A DNA stretch of 64,000 nucleotides from positions 36,461,447 through 36,525,446 of the forward strand of contig NC_063049.1 of NCBI RefSeq assembly GCF_018812025.1, in the 5' to 3' direction. The notes under the pieces were generated by a model. The model saw only the letters and a list, made by a program, of their open reading frames with translations, made no database searches and was not told the origin of the DNA. The position numbers were made by a program, and so were the translations under genes. The DNA comes from Megalobrama amblycephala. Taxonomy: Eukaryota; Chordata; Actinopteri; Cypriniformes; Xenocyprididae. Shown here piece after piece: positions 22,957 through 33,720 of the stretch (positions are counted from its first letter, which is position 1; every line of letters begins with the position of its first letter).

Positions 22957-25900
22957 TATTGTGGATTGTATGGTCATTTTCGTTCCACCTGTCCAGAACT
23001 CTCGGGAAATGCCCGGTCCCGCACAGGCAAGGAAGGACTGTAACGGGAGTAACAAGCACTACTTCACCTTCCAACTCTGGGTTGTTCCTTCCCATCACAC
23101 TCACTTGGGGAGACCAAAAACACATACTCCAGGCCTTGATTGATTCTGGCGCGGCCGGAAACTACATGGATGTTTCCCTTGCTAAAAGTCTCCAGATCCC
23201 CACTAATTCTCTTCCTGCTCCCCTAACTGTGACAGCCTTGGATGGAAGACCGTTAGCTCCTGGGAAAATAACACACCTCACCTCTCTCCTTTGTCTCTCC
23301 ACCTACCAGCACCAGGAGAGAATGTGCTTTCATCTAATACAGTCTCCTGAGTTTCCTGATATCCTTGGTTACCCCTGGCTCCTCCAGCATAACCCACACT
23401 TTGACTGGTCCACTGGCACAGTCCTCAGTTGGGGTTCCACCTGTCAGACTACATGCTTGGTCCAGAACTCCCCTGATCCTGTTCTCGAGTCTCAGGAACC
23501 CCTAGATCTGTCCCAAGTCCCTATTCAGTACCACCATCTCAAGGCAGTGTTCAGCAAAAGGAAGGCCACATCCTTACCACCTCATCGCCCCTACGACTGC
23601 GCCATTGAGCTGCTCCCTGGAACCTGTCCCCCCAGAGGTCGTATATTCTCATTGTCCTCCCCTGAACGCACTGCTATGGACAAGTACATCAACGAATCCC
23701 TTGCGGCAGGGATCATCCGCCCATCCACTTCCCCTGCTGGAGCTGGGTTCTTCTTTGTCAGTAAGAAGGATGGTGGACTTCGGCCATGTATTGACTACAG
23801 GGGGCTCAATAAGATCACTATTCGTAACCGCTATCCCTTGCCTCTAATGGCCACGGCCTTTGAAATCCTTCAAGAAGCTTCCATCTTCACCAAGCTTGAT
23901 TTACGCAATGCCTACCATCTTGTGCGCATCAGACAAGGAGATGAATGGAAGACTGCCTTCAACACGCCCACTGGGCATTACGAATACTTAGTCATGCCTT
24001 TCGGTCTTACTAATGCTCCTGCAGTCTTTCAAGCTCTCATTAATGACATTCTCAGAGACATGCTCAACCGATTTGTGTTTGTCTACTTAGACGATATCCT
24101 CATCTTCTCAAGTTCCCTCCAAGAGCATGTGAAACACGTCAGCAAGGTTCTCGGACGCCTGCTTGACAACCATCTATATGTCAAACCTGAGAAATGTGAG
24201 TTTCATGTGAACCAGGTCCATTTTCTGGGGTTCATCATCAAGCCTGGCCAGATAAAGATGGACCCTCAAAAAGTTCAAGCAGTTGTGGATTGGCCCTCCC
24301 CCTCGTCAGTAAAGGAAGTGCAGCGTTTCCTTGGCTTTGCCAATTTTTATCGTAAGTTCATCCTGAACTTCAGTTCTGTAGCAGCTCCTTTATCTGCTCT
24401 CACCAAGGGGAACACAGCTGGCTTTCACTGGGGTCCTGAAGCAGAGTTGGCCTTTAACAAACTCAAATGCCGTTTTACCTCTGCCCCTATTCTTATTCTC
24501 CCAAACCCCGAGATTCCTTTTACCGTGGAGGTCGATGCCTCAGATGTGGGAGTTGGAGCTGTGCTGTCCCAAAGGGGTACGGACAACAAGCTCCACCCTT
24601 GTGCATTCCTTTCCCACCGCCTTACGCCTACTGAGAGGAACTATCATGTGGGAGATCGAGAGTTACTGGCAGTTAAGCTAGCGCTTGAAGAGTGGAGGCA
24701 TTGGCTTGAGGGGGCCAAACACCCATTCCAAGTACTTACAGACCACAAGAACCTGGAGTACATTCAGCAAGCTAAGCGACTCAACCCCCGCCAGGCACGT
24801 TGGTCTTTATTCTTCAACCGATTCCAGTTCATTTTATCCTACCGCCCCGGCTTTAAGAACCTAAAACCTGATGCACTGTCCCGAGTTTATGTAAAAGCAT
24901 CCCAAGAAGTTGCCATTACACCAATTATCCCCAGTTCCAAGATAATAGCTCCTATCAGGTGGGAGCTGGAAAATACTGTGAAACAAGCCCAAGCCAGAGA
25001 ACCTGACCCAGGAGGAGGGCCTACTAACTGTCTGTTTGTCCCGAAAGCTGTCCGCTCCCAGATCCTCCAGTGGGGCCACTGCTCACGCCTAACTTGTCAT
25101 CCAGGCACTTCTCGTACTCTTGAGTTCCTCCAGAGACGGTTTTGGTGGCCAACTATCAAAGAGGATGTCACAACATTTGTAAGTGCCTGCCCCACGTGCA
25201 ACCAAGGTAAAGCCTCTCACCGTTCACCCCAGGGGCTATTGCATCCTCTTTCTATACCTCATAGACCTTGGTCTCATCTTTCCATGGATTTTATCACTGG
25301 ACTACCTCTATCACAGGGCAACACTGTTATCATGGTCATAGTTGATAGATTCTCCAAGGCAGCCCGGTTTGTTCCCTTGCCCAAACTGCCCACGGCAAAA
25401 GAGACGGCTGATTTGATTATAACCCATGTCTTTCGAGTCTTTGGCATTCCTCAAGATGTTGTGTCTGATCGAGGACCCCAATTTTCCTCTCGTTTCTGGC
25501 GGGCATTTTGTCAATCTTTGGGGGCTTCAGTGAGTTTATCTTCTGGGTTCCACCCAGAGTCCAATGGGCAAACAGAGAGGCTTAATCAGGATCTTGAGAC
25601 TACCCTGAGGTGTATGGCAGCTAACAACCCATCCTCTTGGTCTTCCTTCATCATGTGGGCAGAATATGCTCACAACACCCTTCGCTCCTCTGTTACAGGC
25701 ATGTCCCCTTTCGAGTGCCAGTTCGGGTATACTCCTTCACTGTTCCCTGAGCAAGAAGTGGAAACTGCAGTTCCCTCCGCTCAACAGTTCGTCAAGCGCT
25801 GCCGCCAGACATGGAAAAGGGCCAGACTTAAGCTCCTTAAGGTCTCTCAGCAGTACCAGCACCAGGCTAATCGAAGACGCAGGCCTGCCCCCACTCTGCG

Positions 25901-26345
25901 CCCAGGCCAAAGAGTCTGGCTCTCCACCAAGAACATTCCCTTGTGGGTGGAGTCCCGTAAACTTTCCCAGAGGTTCATCGGGCCTTTTAAGATCTCCAGG
26001 AAAGTTAACCCAGTTACTTATCGTTTATACTTGCCTAAGTCTTTAAAGATAAATCCTACTTTTCATGTCTCACTGTTAAAACCTGTTTTGTCTTCTCCTT
26101 TTCTTGCGAAAGGTAAACCTCCCCCTCCTCGTATCATTGGTGGCCAGCCAGCCTACACAGTCCACCGAATACTGGATGTCCGTCAAGTACGTGGGTCCCG
26201 GCAGTATCTTGTGGACTGGGAAGGCTATGGCCCTGAGGAGCGCTCCTGGGTCCCTGCTAAGGACATCTTAGACCCCAAGCTTATTCAAGAATTTCATGCT
26301 CATAAACCCAGTCATCCTGGAAGGAACGTCAGGAGTCGTTCCTAG
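22950..26345 (+). CDS. pol: Pol polyprotein with chromodomain
   Basis: An open frame of about 1,131 codons, in the minus-one frame relative to gag. It has no ATG of its own near the front and is probably made by slippage at 23004, entering around codon 20. Domains: aspartic protease (DSG at residues 65-67); reverse transcriptase (LDLRNAY near 316, catalytic YLDD 379-382); RNase H (Asp529, Glu571, Asp598, Asp641); integrase zinc finger (His710, His717, Cys747, Cys750); integrase core Asp780, Asp840, Glu876 with the exact D-35-E spacing; GPF/Y module near 1010; and a chromodomain about 1068-1118 ([17 protein letters not shown]), which targets integration to modified chromatin. All catalytic residues are intact. 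It ends TAG at 26343-26345, right before the polypurine tract. Confidence 0.95.
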   Translation: MLILWIVWSFSFHLSRTLGKCPVPHRQGRTVTGVTSTTSPSNSGLFLPITLTWGDQKHILQALIDSGAAGNYMDVSLAKSLQIPTNSLPAPLTVTALDGRPLAPGKITHLTSLLCLSTYQHQERMCFHLIQSPEFPDILGYPWLLQHNPHFDWSTGTVLSWGSTCQTTCLVQNSPDPVLESQEPLDLSQVPIQYHHLKAVFSKRKATSLPPHRPYDCAIELLPGTCPPRGRIFSLSSPERTAMDKYINESLAAGIIRPSTSPAGAGFFFVSKKDGGLRPCIDYRGLNKITIRNRYPLPLMATAFEILQEASIFTKLDLRNAYHLVRIRQGDEWKTAFNTPTGHYEYLVMPFGLTNAPAVFQALINDILRDMLNRFVFVYLDDILIFSSSLQEHVKHVSKVLGRLLDNHLYVKPEKCEFHVNQVHFLGFIIKPGQIKMDPQKVQAVVDWPSPSSVKEVQRFLGFANFYRKFILNFSSVAAPLSALTKGNTAGFHWGPEAELAFNKLKCRFTSAPILILPNPEIPFTVEVDASDVGVGAVLSQRGTDNKLHPCAFLSHRLTPTERNYHVGDRELLAVKLALEEWRHWLEGAKHPFQVLTDHKNLEYIQQAKRLNPRQARWSLFFNRFQFILSYRPGFKNLKPDALSRVYVKASQEVAITPIIPSSKIIAPIRWELENTVKQAQAREPDPGGGPTNCLFVPKAVRSQILQWGHCSRLTCHPGTSRTLEFLQRRFWWPTIKEDVTTFVSACPTCNQGKASHRSPQGLLHPLSIPHRPWSHLSMDFITGLPLSQGNTVIMVIVDRFSKAARFVPLPKLPTAKETADLIITHVFRVFGIPQDVVSDRGPQFSSRFWRAFCQSLGASVSLSSGFHPESNGQTERLNQDLETTLRCMAANNPSSWSSFIMWAEYAHNTLRSSVTGMSPFECQFGYTPSLFPEQEVETAVPSAQQFVKRCRQTWKRARLKLLKVSQQYQHQANRRRRPAPTLRPGQRVWLSTKNIPLWVESRKLSQRFIGPFKISRKVNPVTYRLYLPKSLKINPTFHVSLLKPVLSSPFLAKGKPPPPRIIGGQPAYTVHRILDVRQVRGSRQYLVDWEGYGPEERSWVPAKDILDPKLIQEFHAHKPSHPGRNVRSRS
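23004..23010 (+). promoter_or_regulatory. Minus-one ribosomal slip site GGGAAAT
   Basis: GGGAAAT lies in the correct gag phase (G GGA AAT, type X XXY YYZ) for minus-one slippage. After slipping, reading continues as TGC CCG GTC, which is the pol frame. It falls between the zinc knuckle and the gag stop at 23041. PEG10, from the same class, uses GGGAAAC. A GC-rich segment follows and could fold, with CCCG/CGGG complementarity. Confidence 0.75.
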
Positions 26346-26357
26346 AGGAGGGGGTCC
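26344..26357 (+). promoter_or_regulatory. Polypurine tract
   Basis: AGAGGAGGGGG followed by TCC directly before the 3' LTR. This is the usual RNase H-resistant primer for plus-strand DNA synthesis. It overlaps the pol stop codon. Confidence 0.85.
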
Positions 26358-26659
26358 TGTCAGAGTTTAGGCTTTGTAATGCTTTATTTTGGCCACTAGA
26401 TGTCGCCATTGGACTCTCATGCCTATAATTTTCACCTTTAGTAATCAGCTCTATTGTTTTCACATGTTTCTCGTTCTGTGCTGTGTATTTAAGCTGTGCT
26501 CTTTCTTTGTATCTTTGCTTGGTTATTGTGGTTTCTTAGCCAGTTGCTGCCGTAAGTGTTGCTCTTGTTCTAAGTTTTCTCCTGTGCCTTTTGGAGTATT
26601 TTCCTGAGTTTGCTTTTGGAAGATTTTTCCAAAGTTTTTGTTTGGAGATCATTGGTTCT

Positions 26660-26695
<36 letters not shown>

Positions 26696-26893
26696 CTTCC
26701 TTTTTGGTCTGGATACTCTTCTATTTTTGACTGCATTGAAGAAAGGGATTATTGTACCCTGTTTCTATTTTTAATAAACTCTTTGGAAGCAACTTAAGAA
26801 AACGTCTGACTATTGGGTTCATCTCCTGTCTGTGGCTCAGTGGTAAATAAGACTCTCACTCCAGAGACCTGAGTTCAAGACCTGGTCTTGACA
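26358..26893 (+). repeat. 3' LTR with poly-T expansion
   Basis: A 536-bp copy of the LTR at 21516. The main difference is a 30-plus T tract near 26662-26694, where the 5' LTR has a short mixed T run. The other differences are about five substitutions and loss of one AAT. The promoter, transcript-start motif and tRNA-like end are all kept. Confidence 0.93.
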
Positions 26894-27007
26894 GTAGTAG
26901 TCATTTGAAACCAAACAATTTTAAAATAAAATTTCACCAAATTAAGTGGGAATGTGAAAATGTTTGTGTGCATTTAAAATACAAGCTATACTAAATAATG
27001 CTGAATG

Positions 27008-27270
27008 CAACTGTCAGAGTTCAGTTGAAATAAAAATTGAGGAAAGGATCTAAGCGCAGCAGTATAAAGTTTTTATTAAACAAATAACTCAAAAACCAAA
27101 CACTCAGGGCACAACAACAGAACAACCAGGGTATAACACAACAAGAACTGACAAAGAACTGAGAGAAACACAGGGCTTAAATACACAATCAAACCAATCA
27201 ATAAAATGGACCCCATGTGTAACTAAATCAGTAACCAAGGCAACAAACATAGTACTTAACACATGAGGGA
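27008..27270 (-). repeat. Probable LTR relic, minus orientation
   Basis: Read on the minus strand, it has TTTAATAAAAACTTTATAC (poly(A) signal) and ends CTGAACTCTGACAG, as LTRs of this group end in TGACA or similar. The 5' part is lost, and no internal region in the same orientation follows. Weak assignment. Confidence 0.4.
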
Positions 27271-27291
27271 AAACCTGTAGCTTTTGGTAGC

Positions 27292-28068
27292 TGTGCATTA
27301 TCACTGATTGAACGGAGTTTTGCCAAAATTGAATAAGAGTGCCTAGCATTGAGAAATTCCATCAATATACAAAAAGCGATGGACAGAAAGTGTTTGTACA
27401 GTCTGACCGTAAGCCTTTTGAGAATATTGTGAGGAAAACATTGCGGCATGCACCCAAGAGACTTCAAAGGATGTCACTCCAAAAATATGATTTTGTCATT
27501 ACCCATGTTCCAGTAAAGGAAATGCTGTTGGAAGATGCAATGGGTCGAGCATACCTGGAGGACACCGCACAGGAAGGATTGGTGGAAAAGGAGATAGAGT
27601 GTGAACATGATTCAGGAACTCCCGATATCTGATGAGAGACTAAAAGAAATCAAAGGCGAGATAAAAGATGACACACTTCACACACTACTGAAGACAATCA
27701 GAGAAGGATGGCCAACAAACAAAAGAAATATACCAGCAAGTTCGTGGAAGAGATGTTTTGAAAAGTGTGATTTGTGTAGATCACTGGAAATGAAACAACA
27801 GATAAAAACACCACATGAACTGCCAGACCGACTGTGGTCTAAGGAGGCACAGATCTGTTTGTATTCAACAGTTATGACTATCTGGTCTCTGTGGATAATT
27901 TTTCAAATTTCTGGGAGGTTGATTATTTGCCAGACACAAAGTCTTCCATGGTGATTAACAAGCTGAAAGCTCAATTTGCCAGGCAAGGCATACCTAACGT
28001 TGGGTTCTCCGATAATGAGCCACAATACAATGTTGAATATGATAGGCATTATTTAGTTTTTTTTGGTG
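27292..28068 (+). pseudogene. pol: Gypsy pol relic (RNase H to integrase)
   Basis: Decayed fragment of a second, unrelated gypsy lineage. Across several frames it reads IEKFHQYT, VQSDRKPFENI, APKRLQRMSLQKYDF and EMLLEDAMGRAYLE, the RNase H C-terminal half with the typical substrate-strand motifs. It continues with LPISDERLKEIKGE and, after about 27860, YDYLVSVDNFSNFWEVDYLP, the front of the integrase core, then a SDNEPQY second-Asp region. There are several stops and frame changes. The relic is cut at about 28068 by a foldback element. It has no LTR pair of its own. Confidence 0.82.
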
Positions 28069-28330
28069 CACAAAAAGTATTCTCGTCGCTTCATAACATT
28101 AAGGTTGAACAACTGTAATCACATGAACTGTTTAAATATGTCTTTAGTAGCTTTCTGGGTGTTTGAAAGTGTAAATTATCTTGCTGTCAATGCAGGCCTC
28201 ACTGAGCCATCGGATTTCATCAAAAATATCTTAATTTGTATTCTGAAGATGAACGAAGGTCTTACGGGTGTGGAACGACATGAGGGTGAGTAATTAACGA
28301 CAGAATTTTAATTTTTGGGTGAACTAACCC
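28069..28330. mobile_element. Right half of a foldback element
   Basis: Near-copy of the right half of 15778-16176: AAAGTATTCTCGTC, TTCATAACATTAAGGTTGAA, GGCCTCACTGAGCCATCGG, terminus GGTGAACTAACCC. Its left half is missing and it joins the gypsy relic directly. Confidence 0.75.
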
Positions 28331-28605
28331 TAGCATAAGCCCGTTGTTTTGGTTCAGGAGGAACTGTAAAAGGCGGCTGCTGTTTGTTTTTGTCGCTTAG
28401 TGACCGTCTGTTTACAACTCCGCATAGCCTTATGAAACGTGCTGATGAAATGATGTCCGTGTGAGCAGAGTGCATGGAGGTATGTAAATACATATGTTGA
28501 CTGGCAGGTAGGACATAGTATCATTGCATTTGGACCAAATGCAATGATTGGACGAACATTTTTGGTGCCAAGACTTCCACAGAAGATATACTGTATGTAC
28601 ATTTT

Positions 28606-29562
28606 TTAAAGGTGCCCTCGAATGAAAAATTGAATTTATCTTGGCATAGTTAAATAACAAGAGTTCAGTACATGGAAATGACATACAGTGAGTCTCAAAT
28701 GCCATTGTTTCCTCCTTCTTATATAAATCTCATTTGTTTAAAAGACCTCCGAAGAACAGGCGAATCTCAACATAACACCGACTGTTACGTAACAGTCGGG
28801 ATCATTAATATGTACGCCCCCAATATTTGCATATGCCAGCCCACGTTTCCAACATTATAAAAGGCATTAGACAAGGGCAGCCAGTATTAACGTCTGGATG
28901 TGCACAACCAAATCATCAGAGTAGGTAAGCAAGCAAGAACAATAGCGAAAAATGGCAGATGGAGCAATAATAACTGACATGATCCATGATATCATGATAT
29001 TTTTAGTGGTATTTGTAAACTGTCTTTCTAAATGTTTCGTTAGCAATAGCATGTTGCTAATGTACTGTTAAATGTGGTTAAAGTTACCATCGGTTATTAC
29101 TGTATTCACGGAGACAAGAGAGCCGTCGCTTTTTTCATTTTTAAACACTTGCAGTCTGTATAATGCATAAAACACAACTTCATTCTTTATAAATCTCTCC
29201 AACAGTGTAGCATTACCCGTTAGCCACGGAGCACTATCAAACTCATTCAAAATCAGAAGTAAACAATATAACAGTATACAATACTCACATAATCCGCCGC
29301 ATGCATGCCGCATGCATGACGAACACTTTGTAAAGATCCATTTTGAGGGTTATATTAGCTGTGTAAACTTTGTTAAGGCACTGTTTAAGGCAAGCGCGAG
29401 CTCTGTGGCGTGTTTATAATGATGCCCCAAAATAGACAGTTAAAAAAAAATTATTAAAAAAAATCTATGGGGTATTTTGATCTGAAACTTCACAGACACA
29501 TTCAAGGGGACACCTTAGACTTATATTACATCTTTTAAAAACATAATCTAGGGCACCTTTAA
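28606..29562. mobile_element. TTAA-type element (AGGTGCCC ends)
   Basis: TTAA at 28606-28609 and 29559-29562, ends TTAAAGGTGCCCTCGAAT and CTAGGGCACCTTTAA. The right third is shared with 1679-2535 (TATGGGGTATTTTGATCTG, AAACTTCACAGACACATTC). Inside is a short palindrome GACTGTTACGTAACAGTC (28781-28798). 957 bp, no transposase. Confidence 0.75.
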
Positions 29563-30094
29563 ATATTTAGACCACTTATACTATTGATTGCTATCAGGAT
29601 GTGAAGTGAATTTCAACCAGTATATCAAAAAGTATTTATAAATAAAAATTTCGAGGGAACGCCTCCCAAAACTCGTGCACGAGTATTGGAACACGAGTGT
29701 TTGTTTACCACCGGCATTCGCTGTGTCGTGTTAGTGGATTCATTATGCCGGACTCACCACAGGTAACTCATACAACTGCAGATAGTTGTTACTCCAGTCT
29801 CCTGACAAAAACATTGCATGCGGCGCCTGTGGAGTGTGGAAAGTTACTGGAGCGCGCGTCTCTCACAAGGAACGTCATGGCAGTGATTGACAAGCCAGAG
29901 GGCCAATCGTTTACACGATGATTGCGTAAACGATTGGCTGATGTTTTTAAGGCCCTACCTCGTGCACAGATGATGTATATTAATACTATTCCTTTCAGTG
30001 CACCTAATAAATAGTCTTTTATCAGTTAGTAAAGACAGTTTCAAGTAATATTGCAAAAATGTATAAAACAAAACATCCTCTTTAGCACCTTTAA
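29563..30094. repeat. Probable TTAA-type element, right end only
   Basis: Ends ACATCCTCTTTAGCACCTTT followed by AA, with TTAA at 30091-30094, the same style of end as its neighbours. A palindrome with arms AATCGTTTACAC and GCGTAAACGATT lies at 29907-29936. The left boundary is not visible. Confidence 0.4.
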
Positions 30095-32465
30095 CAGTAA
30101 CAGCACTGTTCCAGTGAGAGTGCGAAAAGTGTTTTAAGGGAGTTATTTTATAAAAAGTCCATAGGTCAACAGTGCCTATAGTGGAATATTTAGTATTAAG
30201 TAACAAACAGCCTTCACCTTTCTTTTTTGGAGCTAGGCCATTTCTGATTTCTGCTGCCAGTCCTTGTACAGTACATCATTGTACTGAAATGGGTTTTTTG
30301 GATTAGTGACAGCCAGAGCACAAAGACAGCAGCTTTTTTGACAATGATGAACATGCATGTATGAACCCTTTTAGAGAAAGCTTGAGGAATTTCCCCGAAA
30401 CATCCTAGAGTCTCTAATCAAATGCTTCAGGCTTCAGAAAAGCTTGTAGGGTTGCAGTTACTTGAAGTGTAGTACTTGAAATAATGATTTACACTGATCG
30501 TATGCAGTTTTGAAAACAGAACAATTCAGCACTGGCAAACAACACACTCCAGCACTCTAAATGGTGATGAACTCAATGTGCTAACAGGGAATAATTTGGC
30601 TAGAACGTTCTGGCAAGGTTCTCTCAAATTTAAGACAAGAAGTTATTTCAGTATTGTTAATAAAATGTTTGTTCGAAAACCTGTTTTCAAAACCTTAGCG
30701 CAAAAACATTATCCGGGTGAATTCAGGTTGATTGGGACACTTTCTGCCACTGAGATGACTGAATTCAACCTGAATTCAACCCTATACATGAAACATTTTC
30801 ATGAAACATTTTCTTTCTAAAAAAATATATTGGTTGGATGTTCATCTTCTTTCTAAAAAATATATTGGTTGGATGTTCATCTAACATTTTTAAATGTTAT
30901 TACTTGTTTTAAAATGTTCAGAGAACATCCAAAAGTAGCGTTCCCATAATGTTTGCAAAATTATAAATTGGAATGTTCGCTTAACATTATAGCATAACCA
31001 AGAAAAATTGTTTTTAAACATTTAAAAAATTGATGTTTTAGTTCAGACAGACAACATTCAGATATAACGTTTTCATAACTTAATGGGTATGTTAGCAAAA
31101 TTTTCTTAGAAAATATTTTTGTTAGCTGTGAAGCAAGAAGCTCTGCCATTAATTGCATATAGTATGGATACATTTTTGATACCTTCATATTGGAAGACGT
31201 GACCTAAACCCCACCAGTAACGTGTGCAGCATCCAGCTTAGCTGGTGATGAGAATAATAAGGTACTTGGAAGCAATATAGCTCAGTTGAAATGGTAAGAA
31301 AGCTTCCCTTGAGAATATGTTTTGCCAGTATGTGAAATGCAGCTGGCCTTATGCTTTGAGGGTCGTAAAATCATGTGTTGCTGTCAAGGCTATCTGGTGG
31401 AGAATGATAATATGACAGTTTTGACGGCAGAACTCCATTTCCAATGCAGAAAACTGCTGGTTTGGCACTTTTATTAAGGTTCAATTGAGCTGCTGCGCTG
31501 ACCAAGATGTCAGGAAGCTGAATGGGACAGACATTCCATAAATGCTGCCCACATTCACTCTATCTCTCACTGATTGTGAAATAAACCTCTCCACTGGGTG
31601 TGAAATAAACCTCTCCTCTAAAGCTAAAAGAACCTTTTGTCTGTTGTTTCCAAAGGTAACAATTTTGCTGGCAGACAGGTTACACCTCATTTCAGGGCAG
31701 GAAACTGGCCTGCATGGCTCAACAGGGGGGCCACCCAATTATGAGGTTGACGGGGCAATCCAATTTCAGTTCACTTGATGAGACAAATGATGATTCATTT
31801 TAAATACAACTGCTATATTCTCTCATTTTTATCTCCTATTAACATAGGATCATGGTTCAGTCACCACCCTCATTATTACACTGTGTATTAACTAGATCTT
31901 GTACATAAAAAAGTTTTGTCATAACCAGCAGTGACTGGGATAATGAGAAGCAACAGGACATTTTGTTGATTGCCTGATTTCTATTTTCGCACAGTTGCAG
32001 TGGTTACCTATTCACTGTGAAATCTGATTGGTCCAAAGTTGGTCCTGTTTCAGAAAAGAGTATATTAAACATCAAATATTTCCCAATTGGCTGCAACTTT
32101 TTCACGCCACACATAAGTTCTTGTATCAAGTCGGTTGGTAAGGACACAGTGTTAAAAACGGTTCCTGAATATATCTTTAGTCTATTAAAATAAAATGTTC
32201 TTACCAGATACACAGCAAAGAACATTTGAAACAACAAAACATTTGAAAATGCCTGAAATTCATGAACTGGACACTCTGGCTTTGAAAATCTGGTTACCTT
32301 TAAGTAAAAAAAAAATACATTAAAATGAATTAAAAAATAAAAGTTGAAAAAATGCCATTCATATGTTCTCTCTTGGTAAAATATTTTTCATATTTTAATT
32401 TTTCAATTCATATTTTCTGTCTTTGCTATCCTCGACTTTAATAAGTGTTTCTATTTATTCAATTT
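30095..32465. other. No gene seen; small tandem repeat
   Basis: Non-coding. A 36-bp unit (TTCTTTCTAAAAAATATATT then GGTTGGATGTTCATC) is tandemly duplicated at about 30811-30882. The block to 31100 (AATGTTCAGAGAACATCC, CGTTCCCATAATGTTTGC) looks like a dispersed repeat. The remainder is unassigned. Confidence 0.45.
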
Positions 32466-32543
32466 TAATATCCAAAAACCACTAAAGAAATGTTATATAT
32501 TTTGTTGACTTGTGTACTTTATTCCAAATGTTTCCAACAATGT

Positions 32544-33203
32544 TTAAATGGATAGTTCGCCCAAAAATGAAAATTATTCCATGATTTATTCACCCTCAAG
32601 CCATCCTAGGTGTGTATGACTATCTTCTGTGAGACGAACACAATCTGAGATGTATTTAAAAATATCCTTAGTCCAATGCGCTTCGGGTGACCCGAGTTTG
32701 AATCCCTGCTCGTGGTCCTCTCCCGATCCCGTCCCCCTCTCTCTTTCCCATTTCGCTTCCTGACTAATCACCATTCTATCATAATAATGGCAAAAACGCC
32801 AAAAATAAATCTTTAAAAAAAATATATATATATATCCTTACCAAAGGATATCCATACATCTCCAGGGGGTTAATAAAGGCCTTCTGAAGCGAATAGATGC
32901 ATTTGTGTAAGACAAGTATCCTTATTTAAAACAGCCATAGGCATTCAACGTACGTCCAAAAAGCGTTAACTTCTGCAACGTAGTACACAATGCCATGACA
33001 TTCTGCACAAGGTACGTCATGTCATTGTGTAGAATATCATGGAAGACGTATGTCGAATGCATATGGCTGTCTTGCCGGAAGCTCGTTAAACCTTAGAGGA
33101 CTAAGGATATTTTTAAATATATCTCCAATTGTGTTATATACAACTAGGATGGCTTGAGGGTGAGTAAATCATGGCATAATTTTTGGGTGAACTATCCCTT
33201 TAA
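32544..33203. mobile_element. Foldback element with SINE inserted
   Basis: TTAA at 32544-32547 and 33200-33203. Ends are TTTAAATGGATAGTTCGCCC and GGTGAACTATCCCTTTAAA. The arms share CTCACCCTCAAGCCATCCTA-type blocks with 18893-19370. The left arm is interrupted by a SINE at 32671-32831. Confidence 0.75.
32671..32831 (+). mobile_element. SINE fragment with 9-bp target duplication
   Basis: Flanked by ATATCCTTA at 32662-32670 and 32832-32840. It contains a B-box-like GAGTTTGAATCCC and a pyrimidine-rich middle (CCCGTCCCCCTCTCTCTTTC), and ends AAAAATAAATCTTTAAAAAA with an A/TA-rich tail. The A box is missing, so the copy is 5'-truncated. Confidence 0.72.
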
Positions 33204-33720
33204 ATCCAGAAAAATCAGCTATTTTAATTGTATTGCATTGCCTGTTAATGACGTCATATGCGTTTTACCCTTCGATTTCCGTTTTACTTCCATAGAGGCC
33301 ATGGAAACCAAATACACTTTAATATATTATGCGTTTTATAGACAGGCGAGCAACTGTTTGGATACCTTTATCGACAGATACTAATCATTGTTATATATCT
33401 CATAGTCTTACTGTTTGAATCTCTTGTTTTCTTGACATACAAGTACCATGTTTTTACCATGCCTCAGAGACAACACTATTTTGTCAAGTCGCTAACATAG
33501 CAAAATCAGAAAGGGCTTTATTTGTAGTAACAACCAAATGAAAGGAGCGACAATGTTTGACTGTGGCATATAAGCAAAATAAAAACAGCAACATAAAATG
33601 TCCCCGGCTGTCAGCCGCGCGCTGCTTCATACCACAGTAATCTTAATAAAACTTGAATATATTAGCTCATCTATGAACATGATTTCTCCTTGAGTCCCAT
33701 CGGATTGCTTTTCATCAGCT

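Larger units (their letters stand above)
21516..26893 (+). mobile_element. Near-intact chromovirus (Ty3/gypsy, sushi/Tf1-type)
   Basis: A 5.4-kb LTR retrotransposon flanked by a perfect 5-bp duplication GTAGT (21511-21515 and 26894-26898). Order: 5' LTR, self-priming site, gag, slip site, pol (protease, reverse transcriptase, RNase H, integrase, chromodomain), polypurine tract, 3' LTR. The LTRs differ by about five substitutions, a 3-bp indel and a poly-T expansion, roughly 1% divergence, so insertion was recent. The only clear lesion is a stop in the Gag zinc knuckle at 22954-22956. The chromodomain and self-priming site place it with vertebrate sushi and yeast Tf1-type elements. Confidence 0.96.
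32466..33720. mobile_element. TTAA-type element split by a nested element
   Basis: The left part (32470-32547: ATATCCAAAAACCACT, GTTATATATTTTGTTGAC) and the right part (33204-33720: ATACCACAGTAATCTTAATA, CATCTATGAACATGATTTC) match consecutive parts of the element at 46230-46850. Between them sits the foldback element 32544-33203. Its own ends are eroded. Confidence 0.6.

Noticed and set aside
31270..31310. Possible tRNA or SINE head (TATAGCTCAGTTG)
   Set aside because: Only an A-box-like match; no B box at the right distance and no tail.
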